A DNA stretch of 64,000 bases from Silene conica (Eukaryota; Streptophyta; Magnoliopsida; Caryophyllales; Caryophyllaceae). Of this stretch, positions 11,804 through 22,490 are shown piece by piece; the first letter of the stretch is position 1; each line of letters starts with the position of its first letter. The stretch lies in the NCBI GenBank assembly GCA_029255685.2, contig CM055311.2, positions 15,212,952 to 15,276,951 on the forward strand, in the 5' to 3' direction. The translations under genes and the position numbers were made by a program. Under the pieces are notes generated by a model. That model was not told where the DNA came from, did not search any database, and saw only the letters and a list, made by a program, of their open reading frames with translations.

Positions 11804-12734
11804 TGTAACATCCCGTATTTTCGTAAAATATATTTTAAGGGTTTTTAATTATTTTAAGTAGTATAATTTATTGAAAAGTATTTTTAATAAATCGTAAGAT
11901 CCGTCTTAAGAACCTCAAGTCCTTAAGACGAACTCAACTTGGCAAAACTTAAGTCCGTGTCAAATAAAACCCGTTCATGTTACCAAATCCGTTTTCCTTT
12001 GAAACGGAAATGACAAATATAAACTCCTACAACCCTTAGCTTTGTCAACATTTCACCCTCATCAAAATAAGAACACTGTTCTTCATTCTTTCTCTTTTTC
12101 CTCTTAAAACTCAATCTTATAATCCATTTTTCTTCATCATCCGGACTCCAAATCAAGGTAATAAATACATTTTCGGAATCCTCATGAAATTTGCAAGCCA
12201 TCCGTCACTTCCAATTTTCGTTTCCTTCAACTCGAAAAAGTGACTGATTTTGTAGAATCCGTCTTTAAGCTCTAAAATCCGTTTTTCTTGATTGTAGGTG
12301 AAGGCTTGGACGACCCAAGTGTGGATAGCGACGTTATAGAAGAGGAGCTTTGATCGGAATTGCTTTTAAGGTGACGATAATGAGAAACTCGGCCTTTATT
12401 TGTAATATTAGCACTTTACATGTTTAAGATGGTTAAGTTTCTGATTTTACATATGGTTTATGTTCAATGGACTTAGAAATCATGCTAGGAATACTTGTGT
12501 ATGATGTTCATTGGCTTATATGATGTTTCACATGCTTAGTTGTTGATTTTCAGAACTTTGTGCTTAAGACGGATACGAATAATATTCTTATTGAGGATTG
12601 TTTGTGGAATTAATTGCTGGTAGTTAGTGTGTTTGATGATATTACATGCTGGGTAAACATTTGATGTTGCGATTTTAGGAGTCTTGAATCGATTTGAGAT
12701 GATTTGTAATTGATAGGAAAATGCGATTTTGCGT

Positions 12735-13045
12735 ACAGCGGCTCTGAGCCGGTAGGCTGACCGGCAGCCGGTCGGCCGGCTCAGAGTCGGGGTGTCTTCA
12801 TTTGAATGTTCTGAAATGTGAGAAAGGTTTCTGAGCCGGTCAGTCGACCGCCGGTCGACCGGCTCAGGATCCTTATTGTGTGTTTTCGAAGTTGGTAAAG
12901 GCTTGGGAAATGACTCCCAGCCGGCAGACCGGCAGCCGGCCTGCCGGCTGAGGGTCACTCCTTATTTTCAAATTTTGGAAGTTGGCTTATGGGAAGGGAC
13001 TCCCAGCCGGCTGACCGGCAGACGGTCCACCGGCTGAGAGCCCCT
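12735..13045 (+). repeat. GCCGG-palindrome array in Tek-1 5' LTR
   Basis: Four blocks about 80-100 bases apart, each an imperfect GC-rich palindrome of about 30-40 bases built from GCCGGTCGACCGGC-like units (for example about 12750-12790 and 12830-12868), set in an otherwise AT-rich LTR. The counterpart in the 3' LTR is at about 20170-20560, with one extra block. Confidence 0.85.
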
Positions 13046-13321
13046 GTTCTCATTGTTTTGTTTATAACTTTCAAACGGTTTATCGGTTTTGTTTGAGATT
13101 CGTTCCGCGTACCTTTCATGTGTGTTTGAGGTCCCCGGAGGATGGGCGACCCTATATTGGGTTCGGGAATGGAGAGAGGATAGAGACCCCCCGGTCGGGT
13201 AACCGAAAGGGAAAACGGCTCTCCCTCATCTTAGTTCCTGGGGTCAATTAAGTGTTGATTAGTTGTGTAAGAAGTTAGAACCATAGGTTAGTTTCAATCT
13301 TTGGATGTTATTGGTTGTTGC

Positions 13322-13870
13322 GTGTTAAGGTATGCCTTAAGCTGGCCTCTGAGCTTAACACGTTAGTTGTTTGTCGCGTGATGGGATATGTGTTAAGTTC
13401 ACCTCTGGACCCATTACGTGTTTTGCTTGTGGTGTGTCAGGATATGTGTTAAGCTCACCTCTGGACCTAACACGTGATCGGTTGTCATACACGGGATATG
13501 TGTTAAGTTCACCTCTGGACCCGGTGTGCGATAACTGTGTATTGGGATATGTGTTAAGTTCACCTCTGGACCCTTTGCTTGTGGATGTTTAGGGATATGT
13601 GTTAATTTCACCTCTGGACCCTTTGCTTGTGGATGTTTAGGGATATGTGTTAAGTTCACCTCTGGACCCGACATTGTTTTGGTAGTGGGATATTTGTGTG
13701 TTAAGTTCACCTCTGGACCCATTGCTAGTGTTTATTAATATCTTGGTTTATGCCTTAAGTTGGCCTCTGAGTCCTTGATTGTGAAAGTGTGTTAATATTC
13801 AGGTTATGTCTTAAGTTGACCGCTGAACCTTTTTACTTGATGTTTTATATCTGCTTGCCTTGAGATTGGT
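13322..13870 (+). repeat. Hairpin array in Tek-1 5' LTR
   Basis: About ten units share a core of about 24 bases that contains TATG, TTAAG and CCTCTG. Flanking arms differ between units and in several are reverse complements of each other, e.g. CGTGTTAAG/CTTAACACG in the first unit. Repeat spacing is about 50-60 bases. Some units here have lost arm pairing that is intact in the 3' LTR copy. Confidence 0.85.
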
Positions 13871-14561
13871 ACGGTGTCAGATATGCATGATGAAGCTAAT
13901 GATTGTATTACTTGGGTTATAGTCTGTTCACCCAAGGCATTGGGTGACTCTTTGGTCAGTTTCGTAAATAGTTTGGACTAAAAGACCCCCCCGACCGGGT
14001 AACCGGTAGGGAAACCGGCTCTCCTTCCAAATAGTTTCCGAAGTTGGTTGAGAGCCGTGCATTAGCGATTGCATGATAGTATGAGATCAGTTATTGAGAT
14101 ATTGATATACTTCACATGTTTATATATGTTGGAGTGTTCTGTTTGCCTTGTTGTGTTACGTGTCGTTACAAAAGGTGGCTAGGAGAACTCTAGTCACTCC
14201 CCACTGATTGTGGCGTACATGTTTTCATGTATGTAGGTACATACAGGTTGGACGGGGTTGGATGAGAGCTAGCGAGTGATGATCCACTTGTCATCATATG
14301 ACTTACACCTTTCGAGTAGCTAGACTCTAGTTTTGGATACTGTTTATCTTTTGGTGCCTGTAGGGATGTTCCATCCCATGCTTTGTATATATTTGGTTTT
14401 CAGTACTTAGAACTGTTATACTTATCTATTTTATTTATAACAGTTTCGGTTTCAGTTTTAATTCACCTCGCATGTTGTTTATGTTTAAAAAGTTTAAATT
14501 CCGCTGCATTTTTAGTACTTTGTATGTTTTATATTTCCGCTTTCGCGAGGGGTTGGACAAT

Positions 14562-14573
14562 TGGTATCAGAGC
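14562..14573 (+). other. Primer-binding site of Tek-1
   Basis: TGGTATCAGAGC, complementary to the initiator tRNA-Met 3' end, two bases after the LTR. Confidence 0.9.
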
Positions 14574-14724
14574 ATTATTGCTCCCGACGCACCCATGTGA
14601 CCCCCAACCTTAACTTGACCAAATAAACAAATAAAGAATGAGAGATGGGGTAGATCTAAGGATTTATATTGTAGTCTAATTGTGAATGCTAATTGCTAAG
14701 TTAACACTGTTTTTCTTTTGAAGG

Positions 14725-17700
14725 ATGGTGAGAACCACAGCTGCTGAGAACATTATAATGCAAGCACTTCATCAGTTGCTTGAGAACCAGAGACAGCAGG
14801 CAGAGACTGTTCCACCTCCTCCACCGCCAGGCAATGAGGCCAATAGGCCTGGTAGCTTCTCTTGGATAGCTTCACAGATGTCTAGGAGCCACGTGAAGAC
14901 TTATGGAGGCGAGGTTGATCCGGTAGCTCTTACTGAGTGGTTCCGTGAGATGGAAAAGAGCTTCACCATGTACTCGGTTGGCAGAGAGGATAGAGTGCGG
15001 CTAGCCACTCACTTTTTGACCCTAGAGGCCGATAGATGGTGGGAATTGACCGGACCGACTTTCATTCCTAATCCTTTACTTGATTGGGAGGCTTTTAAGG
15101 ATAGGCTCGAGACGAGATTTTATCCTAAGAAGCTTAGATCACAGAGACTTAAGGAGTTCATGGACTTGAAGCAGGGAAAGATGTCCATTCAGGAGTTCAC
15201 CGAAAAATTTAACCAGCTTGCACATTTCTCTTCGAAGTTTGTCAGGGATGAGGCTGAGAGTGTTTACTTCTATCGTGGGAAATTGGGGCCGCGCATTGAG
15301 AGCATGGTCCGTCGTGACTCGACTTCGTTCGTGGAGGTTTTGATGATGCTATTTGGGCCGAGAGTTCCATTCGTGCCATAGATGCCGAGACCAGAGCTGC
15401 GACTTCCAGTGTTACTTCTCACCAGAGGTCTGTCTACCAGGGGAAGAGACCATGTGTTCCATCCACTTCTTCTCCTTCTTCTCAGAAGAAGCGATTTGAG
15501 AGGTTTTCTGCTCCAGTTGCTAAGACCATCGTTCACACCGACACAACTTCTAGTGTTTGCCACCGTTGTGGTAAACCATCTCATCCGGGCTTTGACTGTT
15601 TCAAGAATGCCTATAAGTGTTTCACCTGTAATGGATTTGGGCATCGATCTTATGAGTGTCCTGAGAGGAACACCGCACTTGGCAAGGCTGCCACTGCTGC
15701 TGCAGCTACTAAAGGAGGAAAGCCGAAGGGCAAGATCTTCGTAATGACTAGGGCTGAGGCTGAGGCTCATCCAGACATTGTTGCCGGTATCTTTTCTATT
15801 CTTGGCGCTGAGTGCCTTATTCTATTTGATACTGGTGCTTCTTTATCATTTTTATCGACTCAGTTCGCAGACCGATTAGCTCTTGAGTCTTCCATGGTTG
15901 AGGAGACTTCCATTTCCTTACCTTCGGGAGACGTGTTTTCTTGCTCTTCTTCCCATAGGGATGTTCCGATTATTATTGGTCAAGCCACATTTCCAGCGGA
16001 CTTACTGAGATTTCCTCTCGAGGAATTTGACATTATCCTCGATATGGATTGGTTATCGCGATACCATGCTCGTTTCGAGTGTCGCGACCAGAAAATCTAC
16101 TTGAGGAGTTCTTCAGGAGTTCGTGTTTCCTATAGGGGAAACTCGCCCTAAAAAGGGTGTTCGTGTTATTTCTTCGATGAAAGCTTCTCATCTTCTTAGG
16201 AAGGGTTTCCAAGCCTTCTTGTGTGTTGTTTCTGCTGCTAAACCATCGCTACCGAAGCTTGAGGATGTAGCTATTGTTCGTGAGTTTCCAGATGTTTTCC
16301 CAGAAGAGTTGTCAGGGATACCGCCAGAGAGAGATGTGGAGTTTACTATCGAGCTTGCTCTAGGTACCGGACCGATATCTAAGGTTCCCTACCGCATGGC
16401 TCCACCAGAGTTAAAAGAGTTGAAACAACAATTAGAGGAGATGATCGAGAAAGGATTCATTAGACCGAGTGCTTCTCCGTGGGGTGCTCCAGTTTTATTT
16501 GTCAAGAAGAAAGATGGTTCCATGAGACTTTGCATTGATTATAGAGAGTTGAACAGAGTCACCGTGAAGAACAGATATCCTTTGCCTAGGATCGATGATT
16601 TATTTGATCAGCTTAGAGGTGCTTCCAGATTTTCGAAGATTGACCTTCGTTCCGGTTATCATCAGATTCCAGTGAGAGAGGCTGATGTTGCGAAGACTGC
16701 CTTCCGTACTAGATATAGGCACTTTGAGTTCGTTGTCATGCCTTTTGGTTTGACGAATGCTTCTACTATTTTCATGGATCAGATAAACAGGACGTTCAGT
16801 GAGTTCTTAGACACTTGTGTTGTGGTGTTTATTGATGATATTCTCATTTACTCGAAGACCAATGAGGAGCATGCCGAGAATCTCCGATTGATACTTGGGA
16901 TTTTACGTCGACGGAAGTGGTTCGCGAAGTTCTCTAAGTGTGAGTTTTGGCTTTCTAAGGTTGCATTTCTTGGACATGTGATATCTAGTGAGGGAGTTAT
17001 GGTTGATCCCGTGAAGATTGAGGCCGTTGTTGATTGGGAGAGTCCCAAAGATGTGGGAGAGATTCGTAGTTTCCTTGGTTTAGCGGGTTACTACCGTCGA
17101 TTTGTTGAGGATTTCTCTAGATTGGCTCGTCCGATGACTCAGTTATTGAAGAAGGAAGCTAAATTTGTTTGGACCGACAAGTGTGAGAGCTCTTTGCAGG
17201 AATTGAAGACTAGGTTGAGTTCCGCTCATGTACTTGCTTTGCCAGAGATTGGGGTTGACTTTGATGTTTACTGCGATGCTTCGATGTTAGGGCTTGGATG
17301 TGTGTTGATGCAGAGTGGTAAGGTGATAGCTTACTCATCTAGACAGTTGCGAGTTCAGGAGGTGAACTATCCGACGCATGATCTTGAGTTGGCTGCGGTC
17401 GTTCACGCCCTGAAGATGTGGCGTCATTACTTGATTGGATCTCATTGTCGCATTTTCACGGATCATAAGAGTCTAAAGTACATTTTCACACAGAAGGACC
17501 TCAATATGCGACAGCGTCGTTGGCTAGAGTTAGTTAAGGATTACGACATTGAGTTATTGTATCATGAGGGTAAGGCCAAGGTGGTTGCTAATGCGCTTAG
17601 CCGCAAGACTTCTCATTCGATGAGTGTTATGCGTGTGTTGCCTGATGAGTTGTGTTCCGAGTTCCGGAAGCTGAGATTAGAGATGGTTGGTAGTGGTTTT

Positions 17701-19159
17701 GATTGGTTGTCTGCTATGACTGCCGAGCCGTCTTTATATTGCGAGATTCGCCAGGGTTTACCTACCGATGCTGCTTTTCTGAAGTTTAAAGCCAAGATTT
17801 CGAGTGGTGATGCACCAGATTTAGTGATTGATTCTGATGGTTTTCTTCGGTTCCGAGGTACGATGTATGTGCCAGATGTGCCAGACTTGAGGAAGAGGGT
17901 TCTAGATGAGGCTCACTTGACACCGTATTCAGTTCATCCAGGAGGCGAGAAGATGCACAAGGATTTGAGACTTATATTTTGGTGGCCTGGAATGAAGAAA
18001 GAGATTTTGGATTACGTGAGTAGGTGCTTGACTTGTCAACAAGTCAAGATAGAGCATAGGAGGCCAGGTGGTTTGTTGCAGCCGCTCCACATTCCTCAGT
18101 GGAAGTGGGAGTGCATTTAAATGGACTTCGTGACTGCATTGCCTAAGACAATGGGAGGCAGGGATGCGATTTGGGTTGTGGTTGATAGGGTAACTAAGTG
18201 TGCCAGATTTGTGCCTATCAGAGAGACTTGGGATATGGACCGCTTAGCCCGAGCTTATGTTGCTGAGATAGTCCGTTACCATGGTGTCCCGAAGGAGATC
18301 GTTTCTGATCGTGATCCTTGTTTTTGTTCCAGATTTTGGAAGGCTCTACAGGAGGATAGGTAGCCGTTTGCTGATGAGTACCGCATTTCATGCCGCGACT
18401 GATGGACAGTCCGAGAGGACTATTCAGACACTAGAGGACTTGCTCCGTGCTTGTGCACTTGATTTCCAGATTTCTTGGGAGCAGTGTCTACCGTTAGTTG
18501 AGTTTTCCTACAACAACAGCTACCATTCATCTATTGGTATGGCTCTGTACGAGGCGCTCTATGGTAGGAAGTGCCGTAGCCCGATCTGTTGGGATCAGGT
18601 GAGCGACGTGCACGACCTTGGACCAGACCAGTTAGCTGCGACCATTGACCATGTTCAGCTTATCAGGGGTAAGATGAAGGACGCACAGGATCGGCATAAA
18701 TCCTATGCTGATGTCCGCCGTAGACCTCTCGAGTTTGAGGTGGGTGACAGAGTTTTCTTGAGAGTTTCACCGATGAAGGGCGTTAAGAGGTTTGGAGTTA
18801 AGGGCAAGTTGAGTCCCAAGTATATTGGGCCATTTGAGATCGTGAAGAGGATTGGTGCTGCTGCTTACCGTTTGGACTTGCCTTCTAGTTTGGGCAAGGT
18901 TCATAGTGTCTTTCATGTTTCCCAGCTCCGTAAGTATGTTAGTGACCCGAGTCATGTTCTTCCTAGAGAGATCGAGAACTTAGAGTCGAGTCTTGCTTTT
19001 GAGGAGCGTCCCGTGAAGATCCTAGACCGTCAGGACAGGAAGCTTAGGAGCAAGGTGGTGCCATTAGTGAAGATCCTTTGGCGTTGCGGTGATGTTGAGG
19101 AGCAGACGTGGGAGACCGAGGCATCGATGCGCGCTGCGCATCCTTCTCTTTTCGATTGA
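14725..19159 (+). pseudogene. gag-pol region of Tek-1
   Basis: Begins at ATG 14725 (MVRTTAAENIIMQALHQLL). Parts in order: retrotransposon gag domain (about 14900-15370, 'LATHFLTLEADRWWELTGP', 'FMDLKQGKMSIQEFTEKF'); two CCHC knuckles (about 15558-15660); aspartic protease with DTGAS (about 15828); reverse transcriptase (about 16390-17000) with [10 protein letters not shown]; RNase H (about 17260-17600, '[13 protein letters not shown]'); integrase zinc finger (H-H-C-C, about 17930-18050) and catalytic core (about 18121-18560); a C-terminal tail with [11 protein letters not shown] (about 19008-19159) like the chromodomain of Tekay-type chromoviruses. That domain is known to guide integration to heterochromatin. 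The region is broken in about three or four places and should be treated as a fossil. Confidence 0.93.
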
Positions 19160-19212
19160 GGTATAGTTATTTAGAATTTATCTCCGTTCGAGTTTCGAGG
19201 ACGAAACTTTTT

Positions 19213-19226
19213 GAAGTTGGGGTGAT
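19213..19226 (+). other. Polypurine tract of Tek-1
   Basis: GAAGTTGGGGTGAT directly before the 3' LTR start TGTAACA, after the family-typical GAGTTTCGAGGACGAAAC. Confidence 0.85.
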
Positions 19227-22130
19227 TGTAACATCCCGTATTTTCGTAAAATATATTTTAAGGGTTTTTAATTATTTTAAGTAGTAAAATAATATTTTAA
19301 TAATTTATTGAAAAGTATTTTTAATAAATCGTAAGATCCGTCTTAAGAACCTCAAGTCCTTAAGACGAACTCAACTTCGCAAAACTTAAGTCCGTGTCAA
19401 ATAAAACCCGTTCATGTTACCAAACCCGTTTTCCTTTGAAACGGAAAGGACAAATATAAACTCCTAAAACCCTTAGCTTTGTCGACATTTCACCCTCATC
19501 AAAATAAGAACACTGTTCTTCATTCTTTCTCTTTTTACTCTTAAAACTCAATCTTATAATCCATTTTTCTTCATCATCCGGACTCCAAATCAAGGTAAGA
19601 AATACATTTTCGGAATCCTCATGAAATTTGCAAGTCATCCGTCACTTCCAATTTTCGTTTCCTTCAACTCGAAAAAGTGACTGATTTTGTAGAATCCGTC
19701 TTTAAGCTCTAAAATCCGTTTTGCTTGATTGTAGGTGAAGGCTTGGACGAGCCTAGTGTGGATAGCTTCGTTATAGAAGAGGAGCTTTGATCGGAATTGC
19801 TTTTAAGGTGACGATAATGAGAAACTCGGCTTTTATTTGTAATATTAGCACTTTACACGTTTAAGATGGTTAAGTTTCTGATTTTACATATGGTTTATGT
19901 TCAATGGACTTAGAAATCATGCTAGGAATACTTGTGTATGATGTTCATTGGCTTAGATGATGTTTCACATGCTTAGTTGTTGATTTTCAGAAATTTGTGC
20001 TTAAGACGGATACGAATAATATTCTTATTGAGGATTGTTTGTGGAATTAATTGCTTGTAGTTAGTGTGTTTGATGATATTACATGTTGGGTAAACATTTG
20101 ATGTTGCGATTTTAGGAGTCTTGAATCGATTTGAGATGATTTGTAATTGATAGGAAAATGCGATTTTACGTACAGCGGACTCTGAGCCGGTAGGCTGACC
20201 GGCAGCCGGTCGGCCGGCTCAGAGTCGGGGTGTCTTCATTTGAATGTTCTTAAATGTGAGAAAGGTTTCTGAGCCGGTCAGTCGGCCGCCGGTCGACCGG
20301 CTCAGGATCCTTAGTGTGTGTTTTCGAAGTTGGTAAAGGCTTGGGAAATGACTCCCAGCCGGCAGACCGGCAGCCGGCCTGCCGGCTGAGGGTCACTCCT
20401 TATTTTCAAATTTTGGAAGTTGGCTTATGGGAAGGGACTCCCAGCCGGCTGACCGGCAGACGGTCCACTGGCTGAGAGCCTCTTCTCATTGTTTTTCAGC
20501 CGATGATTGGGCATGGAAGGGACTCCCAGCCGGTGGACCGGCAGACGGTTTGGGACCGGGTGAGAGCCCCTGTTCTCATTGTTTTGTTTATAACTTTCAA
20601 ACGGTTTAAAAGTTTTGTTTGAGATTCGTTCCGCGAACCTTTCATGTGTGTTTGAGGTCCCCAGAGGATGGGCGACACTATATTGGGTTCGGGAATGGAG
20701 AGAGGATAGAGACCCCCCGGTCGGGTAACCGAAAGGGAAACCGGCTCTCCCTCATCTTAGTTCTCGGGGTCAATTAAGTGTTGATTAGTAGTGTAATAAG
20801 TTAGAACCATAGGTTAGTTTCTATCTTTGGATGTTATTGGTTGTTGCGTGTTAAGGTATGCCTTAAGCTGGCCTCTGAGCTTAACACGTGAGTTGTTTGT
20901 CGCGTGATGGGATATGTGTTAAGTTCACCTCTGGACCCATTACGTGTTTTGCTTGTGGCGTGTCAGGATATGTGTTAAGCTCACCTCTGGACCTGACACG
21001 TGATCGGTTATCGTACACGGGATATGTGTTAAGTTCACCTCTGGACCCGGTGTGCGATAGCTGTGTATTGGGATATGTGTTAAGTTCACCTCTGGACCCA
21101 ATACTTGTTTGTAGCATTGAGATATGTGTTAAGTTCACCTCTGGACCCTTTGCTTGTGGATGTTTAGGGATATGTGTTAAGTTCACCTCTGGACCCTTTA
21201 CTTGAATTGTATGTTGGGATATGTGTTAAGTTCACCTCTGGACCCGACATTGTTTTGGTATTGGGATATGTGTTAAGTTCACCTCTGGACCCATTGCTAG
21301 TGTTTATTAATATCTTGGTCTATGCCTTAAGTTGGCCTCTGAGTCCTTGATTTTGAAAGTGTGTTAGTATTCAGGTTATGTCTTAAGTTGACCGCTGAAC
21401 CTTTTTACTTGATGTTATAAATCTGCTTGCCTTGAGATTGGTACGGTGTCAGATATGCATGATGAAGTTAATGATTGTATTACTTGGGTTATAGTCTGTT
21501 CACCCAACGCATTGGGTGACTCTTTGGTCAGTTTCGTAAATAGTTTGGACTGAAAGACTCCCCGACCGGGTAACCGGTAGGGAAACCGGCCCTCCTTCCA
21601 AATAGTTTCCGAAGTTGGTTGAGAGCCGTGCATTAGTGATTGCATGATAGTATGAGATCAGTTATTGAGATATTGATATACTTCACATGTTTATATATGT
21701 TGGAGTGTTCTGTTTGCCTTGTTGTGTTACGTGTCGTTACAAAAGGTGGCTAGGAGAACTCTAGTCACTCCCCACTGATTGTGGCGTACATGTTTTCATG
21801 TATGTAGGTACATGCAGGTTGGACGGGGTTGGATGAGAGCTAGCGAGTGATGATCCACTTGTCATCATATGACTTACACCTTTCGAGTAGCTAGACTCTA
21901 GTTTTGGATACTGTTTATCTTTTGGTGCCTGTAGGGATGTTCCATCGCAGGCTTTGTATATATTTGGTTTTCAGTACTTAGAATTGTTACACTTATCTAT
22001 TTTGTTTATAACAGTTTCAGTTTCAGTTTTAATTCACCTCGCATGTTGTTTATGTTTAAAAAGTTTAAATTCCGCTGCATTTTTAGTACTTTGTATGTTT
22101 TATATTTCCGCTTTCACGAGGGGTTTTACA
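19227..22130 (+). repeat. 3' LTR of Tek-1
   Basis: TGTAACATCCCG...GGGGTTTTACA, 2904 bases. Palindrome array at about 20170-20560, hairpin array at about 20843-21415. Clear stems: 20847-20855 with 20880-20888, 20959-20967 with 20992-21000, and 21065-21072 with 21097-21104, each with a 24-base loop. Open frames over the hairpin array on both strands only reflect the repeats. Confidence 0.93.
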
Positions 22131-22264
22131 CATGAGGATGTTGACTTGCCTACCTAGTTGATTAGCCCACTTAGTCAGACTATCACGATGTAGCTTGTAA
22201 TTAATGTTTCCGTTGTAGCAATTTTGTAATTTGGTACTTCGCGTTGAGTTAAGTAAGTTGTAAT
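22131..22264 (+). repeat. Probable third piece of Nona-1 5' LTR
   Basis: Starts with the target duplication of Tek-1 (catga), so it continues the sequence interrupted at 11803. It ends where similarity to the Cop-1 LTR begins (about 22265). Assignment to the Nona-1 LTR rests on this continuity; direct similarity to Nona-2 is weak. Confidence 0.5.
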
Positions 22265-22490
22265 TGTAGGTCACACTAATTAGTTTATCAATTTAACATT
22301 TAAATATAGTTTTGATCTTATGCATGCAAATAAAATATTGCAGAACTGAGAGATTAAGACCCTTACAAACGGTCCAAATAAGCTTAGGACGATCCTCCAT
22401 GGAGCAACCAAAGTAGATTGCCTCCTTTACGAAGCACCCAAGACTCGCCCTTAATTACCGAAGACGTACACGGACTAGGTGACGGGAATT

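Larger units (their letters stand above)
11804..14559 (+). repeat. 5' LTR of Tek-1
   Basis: Starts TGTAACATCCCGTATTTTCG and ends just before the primer-binding site. It holds a GCCGG-palindrome array (12735-13045), then a hairpin array (about 13322-13870) bracketed by two direct repeats of about 45 bases (13183-13230 and 13983-14030, GACCCCCC..GGGTAACCG..AGGGAAA-CGGCTCTCC). It is about 150 bases shorter than the 3' LTR, mostly through fewer array units and one shorter AT stretch. Confidence 0.93.
11804..22130 (+). mobile_element. Tek-1: Ty3/gypsy chromovirus (Tekay/Del-like)
   Basis: Two long LTRs (11804-14559 and 19227-22130), a tRNA-Met primer-binding site, a gag-pol region ending in a chromodomain-like tail, and a polypurine tract GAAGTTGGGGTGAT (19213-19226). 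The flanks are catca (11799-11803) and catga (22131-22135), a 5-bp target duplication with one difference. It sits inside the Nona-1 LTR. By eye the first 750 bases of the LTRs differ at about 2% plus indels, so it is older than Tek-2. The coding region is broken in about three or four places. Confidence 0.95.

Noticed and set aside
13371-13722. Repetitive open frames on both strands (also 20881-21205, 23373-23618, 30988-31233)
   Set aside because: They arise only because the hairpin-array unit lacks stops in some frames; they end arbitrarily and differ between LTR copies.
14562-14573. tRNA-Met-like 12-mers as tRNA gene remnants (also 5708, 30092, 34334, 56271)
   Set aside because: Each lies just inside an LTR and is only primer-length; no cloverleaf surrounds any of them.
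20888-21290. CRISPR-like look: regular repeats of about 30 bases with varying spacers
   Set aside because: The array lies in both LTRs of plant retrotransposons, repeats vary, 'spacers' are complementary arms, and no cas genes or prokaryotic context exist.
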